From Cryomorphaceae bacterium (GTDB lineage: Bacteria > Bacteroidota > Bacteroidia > Flavobacteriales_D > Crocinitomicaceae): 7,523 nt of DNA. Positions 1-6,555 of this stretch are shown here, piece after piece (within the stretch, counting starts at the first letter, position 1; every line of letters begins with the position of its first letter). Below the pieces are notes generated by a model, which was given only the letters and a program-made list of their open reading frames with translations, was not told the origin of the DNA and ran no database searches. Location of the stretch: NCBI GenBank assembly GCA_027485365.1, contig JAIXRD010000296.1, positions 1 through 7,523 on the forward strand, in the 5' to 3' direction. The translations under genes and the position numbers were made by a program.

Positions 1-44
1 GGTAAAGGCTTAGAAATTGCTAGTATTTCTTAGGCTGCTTATAT

Positions 45-52
45 TACCTTTG
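45..52 (+). promoter_or_regulatory. Bacteroidota-type -7 promoter element (TACCTTTG)
   Basis: The octamer TACCTTTG, followed by C, matches the TAnnTTTG -7 consensus used by the Bacteroidota primary sigma factor. A TTG at 17-19 could serve as the -33 element, but its 25-nt spacing is longer than the usual 19-21 or so, so only the -7 half is convincing. Transcription would start near base 58. That leaves a leader of about 105 nt before the ATG at 163, or about 150 nt before the ATG at 211. The rest of 1-162 shows an 8-bp palindrome (76-83, CCTTAAGG) and a 12-codon open frame at 124-162, but no recognisable riboswitch. Confidence 0.5.
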
Positions 53-162
53 CGGTTATTTAAGAACTTGATTCACCTTAAGGGAATATAATCACAAACA
101 ACAAACGGTCTTAAAGGAAAAGGATGAATACATGGTTTGGTATAATTTTAAGCGGATTGTAA

Positions 163-897
163 ATGAGAATAGGTAGTGATTTTGATAAAATTGAGTGGGA
201 GTTTCTCGGGATGAATTTGTTGGAGCCGAATGCGCTGATCGGCGATTCATTCTTGTTCATTATTGCAATGATGTTTTATGCACAGTTAAGAAAGGAGTCC
301 ACGAATCTCTTTGTTGTTTATTGGTCTCGATTTTATTTAACCTTCGCTATTTCATTTATTATAGGTGGCTTTGGCCACGTGTTTTTTAACTATACCCATA
401 TTGCAGGTAGAATCCCCCCATGGTATTTGGGAATAATAACGTCATTTTGGATTGAACAAGCGATGATTTTACTATGGCCACAACCTAAAATCCGAAAATT
501 ACTTCAGCAAATTTCAATTGTAAAATCTGGTTTCTTTTTATTGGGATTAACTGTGTATGTTTTTGTAAGGTTTGATTCACTTTCACTCACTACAGGAATG
601 ATTTTCCCAACCTATAATGCAATCATCGGATTAGGAAGTTCGCTTGGTATATTAGCAGTGATATATCAGGGACGATATACAAAAGACTTTAAGTACTTTT
701 GGTATGGAGCCCTATGCTTTTTTCCAAGTGCAATCATTCAAGGAATAAAATTTAATATAGACCCGTGGTTCGATCGGAATGATTTAAGTCACCTGTTCTT
801 GTTAATCGGTCTTATTTTTTATTATAAGGGAATTAAATCAACAAAGCATGCTACAGACATGATTCCTTCAAACATGCGAAATTCTCCCGGAATGTAA
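163..897 (+). CDS. Polytopic inner-membrane protein of unknown function (about 7 TM helices)
   Basis: I do not recognise a characterised family with certainty. The 244-residue product is strongly hydrophobic, with membrane segments at about residues 25-41, 55-75, 87-105, 121-138, 146-168, 178-196 and 207-224. It has no cleavable signal peptide. Polar residues within or near the membrane are D28, S64, H72 (GGFGH), H79, E98, and a D207-x-x-H210 pair at the start of the last helix. Seven helices with intramembrane Ser/His/Asp recall the CREST superfamily (alkaline ceramidases, PAQR receptors, Per1), where such residues bind zinc. The usual spacing is not clearly present here, so this is only a hint. 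It may belong to one of the uncharacterised Bacteroidota DUF families. The start is uncertain: the first 16 residues are polar, and M17 (base 211, MNLLEPNAL) begins just before the first helix and may be the true start. A TAA lies immediately before the ATG at 163. Ferritin follows 106 bp downstream on the same strand. Confidence 0.8.
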   Translation: MRIGSDFDKIEWEFLGMNLLEPNALIGDSFLFIIAMMFYAQLRKESTNLFVVYWSRFYLTFAISFIIGGFGHVFFNYTHIAGRIPPWYLGIITSFWIEQAMILLWPQPKIRKLLQQISIVKSGFFLLGLTVYVFVRFDSLSLTTGMIFPTYNAIIGLGSSLGILAVIYQGRYTKDFKYFWYGALCFFPSAIIQGIKFNIDPWFDRNDLSHLFLLIGLIFYYKGIKSTKHATDMIPSNMRNSPGM

Positions 898-980
898 GAG
901 TCCAATATGAAGTTAAAGAAAGTATGTTAATAAAGACAAACGTCCTAATAACTTGCTCAGAATAGAATAAAATTAATTAG

Positions 981-988
981 TAACTTAG
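981..988 (+). promoter_or_regulatory. Possible -7 element upstream of ferritin (TAACTTAG)
   Basis: TAACTTAG has one mismatch to the Bacteroidota TAnnTTTG consensus and lies 15 nt before the ferritin ATG. A TTG at 953-955 is the only candidate -33 element, with a long 25-nt spacer. The 106-bp gap between the membrane protein and ferritin is AT-rich and contains no obvious Fur-type iron box and no GC-rich terminator hairpin. Ferritin could equally be transcribed from the promoter in front of the membrane protein. Confidence 0.25.
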
Positions 989-1003
989 TATAAAATAACA
1001 GGA

Positions 1004-1522
1004 ATGAATAAGCAAATAGAAGCCGCATTAAACGATCAGATTAGTAAAGAAGCGTCGTCTTCACAATATTATTTAGCAATGGCTTCTTGGGCAGAAACTA
1101 AGGGGCTTTCGGGAACCGCTTTTTTCATGTATGCGCATTCCGATGAGGAACGGTTTCACATGTTGAAATTAGTAAAATTCGTAAACGAGCGAGGTGGTCG
1201 CGCAATCGTACCTTCCATCACCCAACCCCCGTCGGATTTTGATACTGTTCAACGAATGTTTGAGTTGTTATTGGCACATGAACTTACAGTAACGCAATCC
1301 ATTAATGAGGTGGTGGACATTTGCCTTAAAGAAAAGGATTATACGACCCATAATTTCATGCAATGGTATGTTTCTGAACAAATGGAAGAGGAAGCATTGG
1401 CGAGATCAATTTTAGATAAGTTAAACTTAATCGGAAACGAGAAGGGGGGGATGTATTTATTCGATAGAGAAATGCTAGAAATTGCCAATTCAAGTGCCAA
1501 TGCCCAAAAGAACAACGGGTAA
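1004..1522 (+). CDS. ftnA: Non-haem bacterial ferritin (FtnA-like)
   Basis: This is a cytoplasmic iron-storage protein. 24 subunits of this family form a shell that oxidises Fe(II) at a di-iron centre and stores it as a ferric mineral. The 172 residues match the family length of about 165-175. The ferroxidase ligands are all present at the expected spacing: E16, Y23, E49 and H52 (in DEERFHM), E93, Q126 and E129 (in SEQMEEEA). E48, E125 and E128 are candidates for the third iron site of FtnA-type ferritins. No haem-ligating Met of bacterioferritin type is evident. The C-terminal segment GMYLFDREM is the usual ferritin tail, so the frame is intact past a run of seven G (1444-1450). The ATG is preceded by AGGA. 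The last 23 bp overlap the start of the cyclase gene in another frame, suggesting co-transcription and possible translational coupling. A Dps or bacterioferritin identity is unlikely on the ligand pattern. Confidence 0.95.
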   Translation: MNKQIEAALNDQISKEASSSQYYLAMASWAETKGLSGTAFFMYAHSDEERFHMLKLVKFVNERGGRAIVPSITQPPSDFDTVQRMFELLLAHELTVTQSINEVVDICLKEKDYTTHNFMQWYVSEQMEEEALARSILDKLNLIGNEKGGMYLFDREMLEIANSSANAQKNNG

Positions 1523-4500
1523 GAAAACCTTTTTCGTTTTTCTATCTTTTCTAGTAAGTTTCCAACTATATTGGACCCAATCCAGATTATCCTTTGAGCA
1601 TTACCGCATCACCGATGGCTTGTCTCAATCCAATGTCACGTGTGTTGTAGAGGATGCACAAAATCAACTATGGTTCGGAACCCAAGAGGGCTTGAATCGC
1701 TTTGACGGAACAACATTCGAGTCTTTTAGCAGAGAAAATGCACCGGCTATAAAAAACGCGTATATTTTCGACGCGACTAAAGATGCTAATAATGACTTGT
1801 GGTTTGGAACGCGTAAAGGCCTGTTAAAGTATGCGTTTAAAAAAGGGGTTTTTACTTCATATGCCTTTCCTGATAAAAGCGCTAAAGCACTAAAAAATGT
1901 GGCCGTTTTAGGACCGACATCGCTACTTGTATTGACCACCAAACAGGTGCTTTATCGCTTTGATAAAAAGCAACATCGATATACCCAGATTAAAATAAAT
2001 ACGCCAGTTAAATCAATTTTAAAAGGAATTAATACGTGTTACATACTTGGTAAAAACAATGTAATATATCGGATAAATCAGCAAGGTCGCCTATATCCAT
2101 GGGTTAATTCAACCGCGTCAATACAGAATATTCAATGTTGTAACAACCAAGTATTTGTTTTCACAAATAAGGGCGTGTTTTCAGTCAATGGAACTAAAAG
2201 AAAAGCTAAGTTAAAGCGCTTGTTTCTCTCGGATGTTGGGCTGAACATTACTAATGTAACCTCCATGGTATATGCGGATGGGAGGTACTATATTGCCACC
2301 AATCAGCAAGGGTTATATTCATTTGATGAACAGGGTAAACAGTTTAATTATACAGCCAATCTATTCCAAGCGAATCGATTAAATACAAACAACCTGAATT
2401 GTCTTTTTTTATCAAAAGACAAGGTTCTTTGGGTCGGGACGGATCGGGGAGTTTCATGCACCATGCTTTCGGGCTCCGGATTTAACACCCTCAAACCGTC
2501 TGCTGATTTGTCAAAGGGCCTTCCTTGTGAGAATGTTTGGAGTTTTTCCACTCATAAACAGTCGCTATTAATAGGAACCGATCTCGGAATTACAAGGTAT
2601 AATCCAAGCACAGAAGTCACCGAACATTACTTCAGAAGTGAAAAATTAAAAACGGATGCCTCTGTTATGGATATTGAAGCCATTTCATCCGATGAATATT
2701 TATTAGCGTGTTACGATGGGATTTATACGTTTAATCCCAACCGGGCGAATCCATACCGGTCAATTCCTATATTAGATGAAGCCATTTCTTTAAAACATGC
2801 ACATTTCTTTAAAATACATGCTTACACTAAAAACACATATTTAATCGGAACCTCAGCTGGTTTGTTGTATTTGGATATAGAAAAGGGAATCTTTACTGAA
2901 ATTCTTCCCGCGTTGCAAGATCAAGTGCGCGAAATAAGTAAAGACACTCAAGGTAATACCTGGGTTTTATATGAAAACTCGGGATTGTATCAACTCTTAG
3001 CGAAGCAGAAGACCCTTCGCCTTAAACCATACAAATACAACGCGAAGTTATTATCGTTAATTACCGACCCGCTAACGGCATTTACTGAATTAAAAGAAGG
3101 TGTTTTCTTGCTGGGTACTATGGGGGCGGGGCTTGTACAAATTAATCAATCTACGGGATTACTCAAATCAATCTCGAAATTGGAAGGCCTACCAAATAAC
3201 ACGATTAATAGCCTAATCAGGGATCAAAATGGAAATGTATGGGGAAGTACGAATCGGGGGTTGATTTGTATTAATTCGAGCGGGGCCTTAAATCCAAAAA
3301 TAGAGCGGCGAGGCATTGAACCCAATGAGTATAACATGAATGCTTCATTTATAGATGCCACAGGAAAGCTATATTTTGGGGGAATATTCGGGCTTGTTTA
3401 TTTTAATCCCCGCTCGGTGATTAACCCTTCGGTTAACTTGTATCCTAAAATTACAAGGGTTTCATTTCATAAAAAAATTAGGCGTTTTCCATCGGGTTTT
3501 GTCAATGAAGCCCAGTTAAAAAAATTAGCATATGCCATTCAACTTCCGTACAATGCCCGAGATTTTGAAATTAAATTTCAGTCCAATCAATTGTATGGAG
3601 CAAAGCATGTGACTTATAAGTATGTGATTATTGGCGAAGAAACAGATACCATTTTAATTGGTAACACAAATAAACTTTCTTTCAATTCCTTGGCCGGAGG
3701 CACGTATTATTTAAGGCTTTATTCTCGCTATGAAAATGGCCCATGGACAGATACGCCAGCCTTATTAACAGTGACTATAAATCCCCCGTTTTGGGCAACA
3801 ATTCCCTTTTGGTTAGGTGTTGCTGCTTTTCTTTTAATTTGTGTCTATATCTACCTAAAATACCAAGTGAATCGCGAGCGTGGCCAACGCATCAAATTGG
3901 AGGATTTGGTATCAATAAGAACGTATAAAATTCAAGAACAAAAAGAACAAATCGAACGAAAAAACGAATTAATTAACCGTGAAAAAGAAAAGGTTCTTGC
4001 GCAGCAAAAACAGCTGTTTATTGAAAAAGAACGCGCAGAAAAATGGTTAAACAACGCCCTGCCTTCTCAAGCGGTAAAAGAACTTAAGGTACAAGGTAAG
4101 GTCCCTGCAAAGGCGTATGAGTTTGCTACCATTTTATTTACCGATGTGGTAGGTTTTTCTAAGATTTCTGAGCGCATAACTCCGACACGCTTGGTGAATA
4201 AATTGGACGTCTTGTTTAGTAAATTCGATCAGATTATCAAAGACAACAACCTGGAAAAAATCAAAACAATCGGAGATGCTTACATGGCGGTTGGTGGCCT
4301 GCCGGATGAAAACTCTACACATGCAATTGACGCGTGTATTGCCGGCTTACAAATCCAACGTTACATGGATGCGAAAAAATTTGAAGCCATAGCAAATCAC
4401 AAAGATTACTGGGAAATTCGCTTAGGAATTAATACAGGTCCCGTTACCGCTGGGATTATTGGGTCGTTAAAGATGGCCTATGACGTTTGGGGCTCAGCGG

Positions 4501-5339
4501 TTAATCAGGCGCAACGAATGGAAATGTTAGGACAAGTGGGATCCGTTACGATTTCTGAAGAGACCTTTAAACTTGTTGAGCCTTATTTTGAATGTGTTCA
4601 TCGAGGTAAAGCACAGATGAAATCTAAAGTTATTTTAGATATGTATGAAGTCCTTCGAATCAAGCCGGAATTATCCTTAAACGGTGAAGGAATTAAGCCA
4701 AATGATTTATTTTATGAGATTGTTGGATTACATCATTACAGTTCTATTAAGTATTACACGGCAGAGAATGAACTAATACAGCTATTAGCCGAAGAATTAC
4801 CTCGGGATTTAAGTTATCATTCCTTAGCCCATACGAAGGATGTGGTGAAGGCTGTTGAGCGCATTGCGCTGCTTGAGGGGGTGCGCGATGAGGGACTGTT
4901 TTTATTGAAATCCGCGGCCTTATTCCACGATGCAGGGTTTATTAAACAATACGAGCATAACGAGCCCATTGGTGCGGCCATGGCAGAGGCAATGCTTCCT
5001 AAATATGGATATAATGAACAACACATTAAAACCATTAAGGAACTTATATACGTTACCCAAATCCCTCACAAACCAGTTAATAAACTCCAAGAAATTATGT
5101 GTGATGCGGACTTAGATTATCTTGGAACGGATACTTTTGAAGAAACGGCCAATAAATTAAAAATCGAATTAATGGCTAAAGGTAAAATCCATTCTGACAG
5201 AGAATGGGATGAAATGCAAATCACCTTCTTAAAACAGCACAAGTATTTTACACAAACGGCAATACTGACCAGAGAAAAAAAGAAAAAAGAACATTTAAAA
5301 GTAATTATACAACGGTTTGAGGCCAATGAATACGATTAA
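1500..5339 (+). CDS. Propeller-sensor transmembrane adenylate cyclase with C-terminal HD phosphohydrolase domain
   Basis: This is a receptor-type signalling enzyme of about 1279 residues, numbered here from the ATG at 1500. Residues 8-25 are a signal peptide or anchor. Residues ~30-670 are two-component-regulator propeller repeats (LWFGTQEGL at 57-65, LWFGTRKGL at 100-108, LWVGT at 310-314, LLIGT at 356-360, VWGST at 580-584), enough for about 14 blades, i.e. two 7-bladed propellers. A Y_Y_Y domain spans ~687-760, a membrane helix ~768-788 and a charged coiled coil ~792-847. The transducer motif WLNNALP is at 849-855. The class III cyclase spans ~874-1050 with metal Asp D882 and D926, adenine-specifying K922 and D995 (YDVWG), and transition-state N1002 and R1006, so ATP is the predicted substrate. 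The HD domain spans ~1100-1215 (H1107, H1111, H1143-D1144, D1202/D1204). The propeller should face the periplasm and both enzymatic domains the cytoplasm. An in-frame TTG at 1482 is an alternative start, but the ATG at 1500 gives a cleaner signal peptide. The gene overlaps ferritin by 23 bp upstream and meets a convergent gene at its stop. The domain order is clear; cAMP synthesis is a strong inference; phosphodiesterase activity is speculative. Confidence 0.95.
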   Translation: MPKRTTGKKTFFVFLSFLVSFQLYWTQSRLSFEHYRITDGLSQSNVTCVVEDAQNQLWFGTQEGLNRFDGTTFESFSRENAPAIKNAYIFDATKDANNDLWFGTRKGLLKYAFKKGVFTSYAFPDKSAKALKNVAVLGPTSLLVLTTKQVLYRFDKKQHRYTQIKINTPVKSILKGINTCYILGKNNVIYRINQQGRLYPWVNSTASIQNIQCCNNQVFVFTNKGVFSVNGTKRKAKLKRLFLSDVGLNITNVTSMVYADGRYYIATNQQGLYSFDEQGKQFNYTANLFQANRLNTNNLNCLFLSKDKVLWVGTDRGVSCTMLSGSGFNTLKPSADLSKGLPCENVWSFSTHKQSLLIGTDLGITRYNPSTEVTEHYFRSEKLKTDASVMDIEAISSDEYLLACYDGIYTFNPNRANPYRSIPILDEAISLKHAHFFKIHAYTKNTYLIGTSAGLLYLDIEKGIFTEILPALQDQVREISKDTQGNTWVLYENSGLYQLLAKQKTLRLKPYKYNAKLLSLITDPLTAFTELKEGVFLLGTMGAGLVQINQSTGLLKSISKLEGLPNNTINSLIRDQNGNVWGSTNRGLICINSSGALNPKIERRGIEPNEYNMNASFIDATGKLYFGGIFGLVYFNPRSVINPSVNLYPKITRVSFHKKIRRFPSGFVNEAQLKKLAYAIQLPYNARDFEIKFQSNQLYGAKHVTYKYVIIGEETDTILIGNTNKLSFNSLAGGTYYLRLYSRYENGPWTDTPALLTVTINPPFWATIPFWLGVAAFLLICVYIYLKYQVNRERGQRIKLEDLVSIRTYKIQEQKEQIERKNELINREKEKVLAQQKQLFIEKERAEKWLNNALPSQAVKELKVQGKVPAKAYEFATILFTDVVGFSKISERITPTRLVNKLDVLFSKFDQIIKDNNLEKIKTIGDAYMAVGGLPDENSTHAIDACIAGLQIQRYMDAKKFEAIANHKDYWEIRLGINTGPVTAGIIGSLKMAYDVWGSAVNQAQRMEMLGQVGSVTISEETFKLVEPYFECVHRGKAQMKSKVILDMYEVLRIKPELSLNGEGIKPNDLFYEIVGLHHYSSIKYYTAENELIQLLAEELPRDLSYHSLAHTKDVVKAVERIALLEGVRDEGLFLLKSAALFHDAGFIKQYEHNEPIGAAMAEAMLPKYGYNEQHIKTIKELIYVTQIPHKPVNKLQEIMCDADLDYLGTDTFEETANKLKIELMAKGKIHSDREWDEMQITFLKQHKYFTQTAILTREKKKKEHLKVIIQRFEANEYD

Positions 5340-6043
5340 AGATCTCTTAAGTTTTTATTTGGTTTTTTATTTTCTTTTTTCGCAGCACCCAATGAAATTA
5401 CGTAGGATAAACTATAAACTAGGCGTTTTCTCGGAATGCCATTAATCCATTGATCAAAAAACAGCCCAAGTTCAATCCCTTGATTGTGCTTGAGTTCGAT
5501 GGTTGTTCCTGCATAGTAGCGAATTCGATTGAATTGCTTACCATTTGCACTGTTCTCGGGATTATAAAAGAATTCTGCACTAAAAGAAGGAGTTATTGGA
5601 AGCCCTTTTATATTATATTCAGCACTCGGCTTAATGCGCCAAGCTTGATCAAATTCCGAGTCGTATGACTCACCCAAGCGATTAAAACTGTATTGATAGC
5701 GAATTCTTAAGCCTAAATCAAAACGCTTGTACGTGTGAGAAAACTGGAGATTTGCATTAATTCGCTGACTTGCATCGTAGATTTCAGTGTTTGATTTTGA
5801 TAGTATTAATCGATAGTCAAGGGATGGCCTAAACCAAGGGCTTACCTTATATCGAACACTGAGTTGAGGAAATAAGGTGCTCAAACCATCATAGCCATAA
5901 CGTTGAGTAAAATCAAACGATGCGCCTAATTTCTTATTCAGGTTATATTTTACACCCGTTTCCACCCATACCTGCTGTTCAAAAAGTTGACCCAAAGATG
6001 AAGTCACCATAAAACACCAAAAAATCCCAAGAAAAAACTTCAC
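5336..6043 (-). CDS. DUF2490-type outer-membrane beta-barrel protein, GTG start
   Basis: The 235-residue product starts with a signal peptide (MKFFLGIFWCFMVTSSLG, probable cleavage before Q19). Amphipathic strands with alternating aromatic and polar residues follow, separated by short turns, to about residue 218. This is the pattern of an outer-membrane beta-barrel of the DUF2490 kind: the mature N-terminus EQQVWVE, the RYGYDG and RINANLQFSHTYKRFDLGLR segments, and the late RIRYYAGTTIEL strand. The family has no firmly known function. The start is a GTG directly after the TAG of the upstream lipoprotein gene, with no spacer, so translation is probably coupled. The only early ATG (M12) lies inside the signal peptide and would destroy it. 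Oddly, the protein does not end on an aromatic residue at the last strand, as outer-membrane barrels usually do, but continues with a Lys/Asn-rich tail (219-235). Its stop overlaps the convergent cyclase stop by 4 bp. A pore or assembly role is possible but not shown. Confidence 0.85.
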   Translation of the reverse strand: MKFFLGIFWCFMVTSSLGQLFEQQVWVETGVKYNLNKKLGASFDFTQRYGYDGLSTLFPQLSVRYKVSPWFRPSLDYRLILSKSNTEIYDASQRINANLQFSHTYKRFDLGLRIRYQYSFNRLGESYDSEFDQAWRIKPSAEYNIKGLPITPSFSAEFFYNPENSANGKQFNRIRYYAGTTIELKHNQGIELGLFFDQWINGIPRKRLVYSLSYVISLGAAKKENKKPNKNLRDL

Positions 6044-6451
6044 CTATTGCTTTTTATTGAGAGTGATTTCACCCAGGTCTACCACTTGATTTTTTTCCGT
6101 TATTTCAACTTCAAATAATTTCTCATGCTGCTGAGCAGCACAGGGATAACAATTTTCATACATGAACACCACATAGTTTCCAGGTCTTAAATAGTTGAAT
6201 TCAAAACTACCATCATAGCTTGTACTGATGTCGTCGCTGTAAAACGTTTGGTCATTGCCATAAATAATGTAAACATTTTCATCGCCTAAGGCACTGAACC
6301 CTGCAAACAAGGTAAGTTGCGGATCGGAATAAAACCTTCCGGTCAATTTTCCTTTGATGCTTGCCTTTCCCCCTAATCCAGGAGCTTTTGAACATCCCGT
6401 TATCGCAACTATTGCTGTGGCAATTAAGGCCATTAAAGTTAATCTCAGCAT
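6044..6451 (-). CDS. Small lipoprotein with a carboxypeptidase-regulatory-like beta-sandwich
   Basis: The 135-residue product has a lipoprotein signal peptide ending in the lipobox AITG-C, with C20 as the lipidated cysteine. S21-K22 after it and a Gly-rich linker (GLGG, 25-28) are consistent with outer-membrane sorting in Bacteroidota. Residues ~29-135 look like one Ig/transthyretin-type beta-sandwich: an opening ASIKGKL strand, EDVYIIYG-like ENVYIIYG (58-65), and YDGSFEFNYLRPGNYVVF (79-96), which carries the D-G-x-F-x-F...L-x-x-G-x-Y signature of carboxypeptidase-regulatory-like domains. A CYPC motif at 101-104 follows; in the periplasm it could form a disulfide or bind metal. No enzyme active site is visible. 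It is the first gene of a two-gene operon: its TAG stop is immediately followed by the GTG of the barrel gene, so the two products probably act together at the outer membrane. Function is unknown. Confidence 0.88.
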   Translation of the reverse strand: MLRLTLMALIATAIVAITGCSKAPGLGGKASIKGKLTGRFYSDPQLTLFAGFSALGDENVYIIYGNDQTFYSDDISTSYDGSFEFNYLRPGNYVVFMYENCYPCAAQQHEKLFEVEITEKNQVVDLGEITLNKKQ

Positions 6452-6478
6452 AATATTAATTTAATAAAAGGGTTTTCA

Positions 6479-6486
6479 CAAAGATA
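6479..6486 (-). promoter_or_regulatory. -7 promoter element for the lipoprotein-barrel operon (TATCTTTG)
   Basis: On the minus strand the octamer reads TATCTTTG, an exact TAnnTTTG match. It ends 28 nt before the lipoprotein ATG at 6451, leaving a short untranslated leader of about 20 nt. No clear TTG -33 element sits at the expected distance upstream. Confidence 0.5.
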
Positions 6487-6493
6487 TTGTTTT

Positions 6494-6525
6494 TTGTCCC
6501 TTAACGCATCTTATTCTTTATTTTG
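6494..6525 (+). promoter_or_regulatory. Candidate promoter for the lamin-tail/CotH gene
   Basis: A TTG at 6494-6496, inside a run of T, is followed after 21 nt by TTATTTTG (6518-6525), one mismatch from TAnnTTTG. The spacing fits Bacteroidota promoters, and transcription would begin about 25 nt before the ATG at 6556. T-rich sequence makes chance matches likely, so this is weaker than the opposing minus-strand element in the same 104-bp divergent intergenic region. Confidence 0.35.
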
Positions 6526-6555
6526 ACGTAACTTGCGCATTAATAATACATTAAG

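Noticed and set aside
1..33. Possible C-terminal end of an upstream gene (frame 1 reads GKGLEIASIS then TAG)
   Set aside because: Ten codons at the window edge are too few to distinguish from chance. It is plausible but cannot be supported without upstream sequence.
926..952. GTTA...GAC-AAAC-GTC...TAAC imperfect inverted repeat between the membrane protein and ferritin, as a terminator or operator
   Set aside because: The stem is short and interrupted, with no T-run after it and no match to a known iron-responsive box. It is too weak to call.
1444..1478. Run of seven G in ferritin as a slippage site fusing ferritin to the cyclase
   Set aside because: The normal frame continues into the conserved ferritin tail. 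A shift into the cyclase frame would hit TAG at 1476-1478 before reaching the cyclase start.
1482..1499. TTG at 1482 as the start of the cyclase gene
   Set aside because: It is a rare start codon that adds six residues (MPIQVP) before an ATG at 1500. The ATG start gives a normal short basic N-region (MPKRTTGKK) for the signal peptide.
5276..5320. A_AAA_AAG heptamer in the correct phase near the cyclase 3' end (5276-5282), as a programmed -1 frameshift site
   Set aside because: The -1 frame ends at TGA 5318-5320, only slightly before the normal stop. There is no clear stimulatory structure, and the A-rich codons are explained by the REKKKKE segment.
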